7,838 nucleotides of DNA from Chloroflexia bacterium (GTDB taxonomy: Bacteria > Chloroflexota > Chloroflexia > Thermomicrobiales > UBA6265): contig JACCYK010000047.1 in assembly GCA_013696525.1 (NCBI GenBank), positions 1-7,838 on the forward strand. Direction: 5' to 3'. A program made the translations under genes and the position numbers. Under the pieces are notes generated by a model, which was not told the origin of the DNA, did not search any database, and worked only from the letters and a program-made list of their open reading frames with translations. Positions 5,774-7,838 of the stretch are shown one piece after another; position 1 is the stretch's first letter; each line of letters begins with the position of its first letter.

Positions 5774-6919
5774 CTAGACCGCCGGCGCCGCCAGTCCGAA
5801 CCGATCCAGACTCGCCTCGTCAATGGAGACTCCCAGGCCGGGGGTCGTGGGCACCTGCAGCTTGCCGTCGCCAAAACGGAGCGGGTCGGCCAGGATGCCG
5901 TGCCGGAGCGGATTGAAGAGCTGGTTGTACTCGTAGATCGTGAAATTGCTGATGGCGGCGCAGCCATGCAAGGCGGCCAGGATGCCGATGCCGCTGCCGA
6001 CGCCGTGCGGCGCGATGGTGACGTTGCGCAGGGCCGCCATCTCGGCGATCCGGCGGAAGCCGGTGAGGCCGCCACAGCGGGTGACGTTCGGCATCAGGAT
6101 GTCGGCGCCGCTGGCATCCAGCAGGTCGCGAAAGCCCCAGATCGAATCGAGCCACTCGCCGGAAGCCAGGGGCAGATCGATCCGGCGTCGGACCTCGGCC
6201 AGATCGTCCCGGAACTGGCGGTGGACCGGCTCTTCCAGCCAGAAGACATCGTGGCGGACGAGGCCGCGACCCAACCGCACCGATTCCGCGAGGGTGTAGG
6301 CGCCGTTGCAATCGACCAACAGCTTCACCCTCGGCCCGATCGCGGCTCGCACGACGGCGACATGCTCCAGATCAACCTCGACCCCGCGCCCGATCTTGAG
6401 CTTGACCGCGATAAAGCCGTCGGCGACGAACTCGGTCGCCTTGGCAGCGGAGGCGTCGGGGTCCGGCAGGTACGGGACCGGGCTGGCGTAGCCGTCGATC
6501 TCGGTGCGGAAGGGGCCACCCAGGACCTGATACACCGGCTCCCTGGTTATCTGGCCGCGCAGATCCCAGAGGGCGATGTCGACCCCGCTGACCGCCATCG
6601 GGGCGAAGCTGAGCTGCTCGCTCATCGCGGTCCAGTGGACCTCGATCTGGCGGGGATCGGCGCCGACCAGCATCGGCGCCAAGATGTCGTTGATGTAGCT
6701 GGCGGTGGCGGTGGGGCCGGGCCGGGCCATCGCCTCGCCAATGCCGACCAGACCGTCGTCGGTCTCGATCCGGACCAGGATGCAGCCCTGCCCGGCCAGC
6801 GGTATGCGGCGCATACCGAACGCGGGGTGGCGAAGCTCGACCGGCACCGCATCCACCGTGCCGAACGCTTCGGCAAACGAGGCCCAGAGCGGAATAGCCT
6901 CGATGTTGACGATTCTCAT
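5774..6919 (-). CDS. Mandelate racemase/muconate-lactonizing enzyme family protein (dehydratase A)
   Basis: Enolase-superfamily enzyme, 381 residues from ATG 6919 (382 if the preceding GTG is used; numbers here use the 382 form). The capping domain holds TDDGLVGIGEAM (54-65) and DIALWDLRG (115-123). Barrel residues: Lys174-Leu-Lys176, metal ligands Asp204 (VDCNGAY), Glu230 (WLEEP) and Glu256 (ASGEW), His306 (IAPHGVGSG) and Glu331 (IYEYN), in the spacing of mandelate racemase. Where that enzyme has the Asp of its Asp-His dyad, this one has Asn279 (MPNVTRCGG). Inferred role: dehydration of a sugar acid from the imported substrate. ATG is preferred because AGGAGG lies 7 nt upstream; gntR ends in TGATG, overlapping it by one base, which implies coupling. 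Only distantly similar to dehydratase B, so the two are likely different steps or stereoisomers. Gene intact. Confidence 0.92.
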   Translation of the reverse strand: MRIVNIEAIPLWASFAEAFGTVDAVPVELRHPAFGMRRIPLAGQGCILVRIETDDGLVGIGEAMARPGPTATASYINDILAPMLVGADPRQIEVHWTAMSEQLSFAPMAVSGVDIALWDLRGQITREPVYQVLGGPFRTEIDGYASPVPYLPDPDASAAKATEFVADGFIAVKLKIGRGVEVDLEHVAVVRAAIGPRVKLLVDCNGAYTLAESVRLGRGLVRHDVFWLEEPVHRQFRDDLAEVRRRIDLPLASGEWLDSIWGFRDLLDASGADILMPNVTRCGGLTGFRRIAEMAALRNVTIAPHGVGSGIGILAALHGCAAISNFTIYEYNQLFNPLRHGILADPLRFGDGKLQVPTTPGLGVSIDEASLDRFGLAAPAV

Positions 6920-7635
6920 CACCCTACCTCCTGAGGATGGGTGACCGCCGGGCTCGCCGCCTGGTCCAAGCCCGCGTAGCTCCGGGCCAGGGTGCTCGCC
7001 AGTTGCTGGCGTACGTGCGTCCGCGCCACACGCTCGGCAAGGTTCGGATCACCCGTGGCCAACGCCGCAATGATGTCCTGATGCTCATCGAGGGACTGAC
7101 GCCAGATCGCGGGGTTGAGCTCGATGACGGCGCGGAACCGCGCCACCGTGACGAGCACTTGCTCGACCAGCGTTTCCAGCGTTTGATAGCCGGAGGCGCG
7201 CGTGATGGTGCGATGGAAGCGCCGGTTGTGCTCAGACATCCGCTCCAGCTTGCCGGTGGCATGCTCGGCCTCGGCTTCGGCGTGGACCGTGCGCAGCTCC
7301 CGCAGGTCCGTCTCCGTCATCGCCGCGGCCGCCAGCCGAGCCGCCAGCCCTTCCAGCTCGGCCCGGACGAGGAAGATGCCCTCCCACTCCCGGAGTGAGA
7401 CCGGGGCGACCCGGGCGCCGGCGTGCGGGGTCTGGACGATGAGGCCGCCGGCCTCCAAGCGTTGCATCGCCTCGCGGACGGGGATCTTACTGACGCCGAG
7501 GTCGCGCGTGATCGCGTCAACATTGACGCGATCGCCCGGCTTGAGGCGGCCGGCAAAGATGGCGGCGCAGACCTGCTCGTAGACCTGATCAGCCTTGGAG
7601 GGGCTGGGGGCGAGTGGGGCGCCAAAGACAGACAT
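6919..7635 (-). CDS. GntR family transcriptional regulator, FCD (FadR) subfamily
   Basis: A 238-residue DNA-binding regulator. The winged helix occupies about residues 14-77 (VYEQVCAAIFAGRLKPGDRV, LGVSKIPVREAMQRLEAGGL, and the wing TPHAGARVAPVS). The FCD effector domain occupies about 85-220. Likely metal/effector ligands are Asn137 and His141 (NRRFH), His185 (DEHQDI) and His207 (RTHVRQ); FCD regulators commonly bind carboxylates here. The start is ATG 7635, with GGGAG 6 nt upstream. A longer reading to 7836 is rejected because it would run through the promoter and operator. The length is typical. It is the first gene of the operon and is coupled to dehydratase A. It probably represses its own operon through the palindrome at 7686-7697; the inducer is likely a pathway sugar acid (inference). 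Confidence 0.93.
   Translation of the reverse strand: MSVFGAPLAPSPSKADQVYEQVCAAIFAGRLKPGDRVNVDAITRDLGVSKIPVREAMQRLEAGGLIVQTPHAGARVAPVSLREWEGIFLVRAELEGLAARLAAAAMTETDLRELRTVHAEAEAEHATGKLERMSEHNRRFHRTITRASGYQTLETLVEQVLVTVARFRAVIELNPAIWRQSLDEHQDIIAALATGDPNLAERVARTHVRQQLASTLARSYAGLDQAASPAVTHPQEVG
6927..6932 (-). promoter_or_regulatory. Consensus ribosome binding site of dehydratase A
   Basis: A full AGGAGG lies inside the end of gntR, 7 nt before ATG 6919. It favours that ATG over the GTG one codon earlier and predicts strong translation of this gene. Confidence 0.8.
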
Positions 7636-7646
7636 GGGAGGCTCCC
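7636..7646 (-). promoter_or_regulatory. gntR ribosome binding site inside a short palindrome
   Basis: GGGAGCCTCCC directly precedes the ATG. The GGGAG half is the likely Shine-Dalgarno, and GGGA/TCCC could pair over a 3-nt loop to mask it weakly. It is too short to claim regulation. Confidence 0.45.
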
Positions 7647-7670
7647 GCCGCGCATCCGCCTGAGCGTCGG

Positions 7671-7680
7671 ATCGTATGAT
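7671..7680. promoter_or_regulatory. Second, degenerate operator-like repeat
   Basis: ATCGTATGAT repeats most of the ATCGTATACGAT palindrome with two bases missing. It starts 15 bp away, near the predicted transcription start. It could be a second half-site for the same regulator. Confidence 0.45.
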
Positions 7681-7685
7681 AGTAG

Positions 7686-7697
7686 ATCGTATACGAT
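7686..7697. promoter_or_regulatory. Perfect 12-bp palindrome, likely GntR/FCD operator
   Basis: ATCGTATACGAT is its own reverse complement. GTATAC at the centre matches the GT-N(2)-AC core typical of FadR/FCD-type operators. It lies about 50 bp upstream of the gntR start and covers the predicted -10 box, so binding would block the promoter. Confidence 0.75.
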
Positions 7698-7714
7698 TCA
7701 AGCGTGGTTGGCAA
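7686..7714 (-). promoter_or_regulatory. Predicted sigma-70-type promoter of the operon
   Basis: On the minus strand, TTGCCA (7714-7709) and TACGAT (7691-7686) are separated by exactly 17 nt, matching the consensus at 5/6 and 4/6 positions. The -10 lies inside the palindromic operator. A start near 7679 would give a leader of about 45 nt. An alternative pair, TTGAAT with TATCAT, has a 14-nt spacer and is less likely. Confidence 0.6.
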
Positions 7715-7722
7715 CCCGGTTG
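7706..7722. repeat. Two overlapping inverted repeats at the -35 box
   Basis: GGTTGGCAACC (7706-7716) and CAACCCGGTTG (7712-7722) are both 11-bp perfect inverted repeats sharing five bases, and the first contains the -35 hexamer. A second regulator site is possible but unsupported otherwise. Confidence 0.4.
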
Positions 7723-7838
7723 TTTGCCGGCCATCGGCGCCATCGCTCCGCTCGCACGCTGCTCATGTTCACGGCGAGGTTGATCCCAACTTGCTCGGGA
7801 GACCTTGTCGCTCACGACCCACGGCCGTCGCCTCACCC

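Noticed and set aside
5717..6934. Long plus-strand open frame opposite dehydratase A (405 codons)
   Set aside because: It is antisense to a gene with a full set of catalytic residues, and its composition is that of a shadow frame.
7636..7836. N-terminal extension of the GntR regulator to ATG 7836
   Set aside because: The extension is not family-like and would place the promoter and operator inside the gene. ATG 7635 gives a normal length.
7765..7838. Possible start of a divergent plus-strand gene open to the window edge
   Set aside because: Only about 24 codons are visible, with no Shine-Dalgarno site and no recognisable sequence.

Overview
The window reads as one catabolic operon, transcribed entirely from the minus strand (right to left), from a high-GC bacterium. 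A GntR/FCD regulator comes first, followed by an enolase-superfamily acid-sugar dehydratase, the three non-ATPase parts of a carbohydrate ABC importer, a second enolase-superfamily enzyme and a D-2-hydroxyacid dehydrogenase. Genes are tightly packed (overlaps of 1 and 14 nt, gaps of 2, 22 and 27 nt), except for a 288-nt intergenic stretch between the solute-binding protein and the first permease. High GC, Ala/Arg-rich proteins, a Tat-like binding-protein leader ending in Ala-Pro-Ala-Arg-Gln and the style of the intergenic repeat suggest Chloroflexota (Thermomicrobia-like). This is an impression of style and was not tested; an actinobacterium is less likely but not excluded.

Layout in transcription order: promoter and palindromic operator (7671-7714); gntR (7635-6919); dehydratase A (6919-5774); solute-binding protein (5746-4325); intergenic region with a 104-bp inverted-repeat element and two hairpins (4324-4036); MalF-type permease (4035-3085); MalG-type permease (3098-2201); dehydratase B (2178-1024); D-2-hydroxyacid dehydrogenase (1021-38). 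Nothing is recognisable in 1-37 or 7723-7838. No RNA gene, CRISPR array, transposase or plus-strand gene is supported.

Proposed joint function (inference): the binding protein and two permeases import a sugar or sugar acid. The two MR/MLE-type enzymes dehydrate or epimerise sugar acids, and the dehydrogenase interconverts a 2-keto acid with a D-2-hydroxy acid. The FCD regulator, whose likely operator overlaps its own -10 box, probably senses a pathway carboxylate. No ATPase gene is present, so the importer would need one encoded elsewhere. The substrate cannot be named from sequence alone.

Two of the three transporter genes are interrupted as written. The binding-protein gene has an in-frame TAG at codon 7, ahead of an otherwise intact Tat-like signal peptide. 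The MalG-type permease has one extra C in a C7 run, which shifts the frame in the middle of the gene. The other five genes are open. These breaks are either sequencing or assembly errors or real early decay of the transporter. They and the 104-bp inverted-repeat element are the points most worth checking. I do not see a convincing wholly new biological system here.
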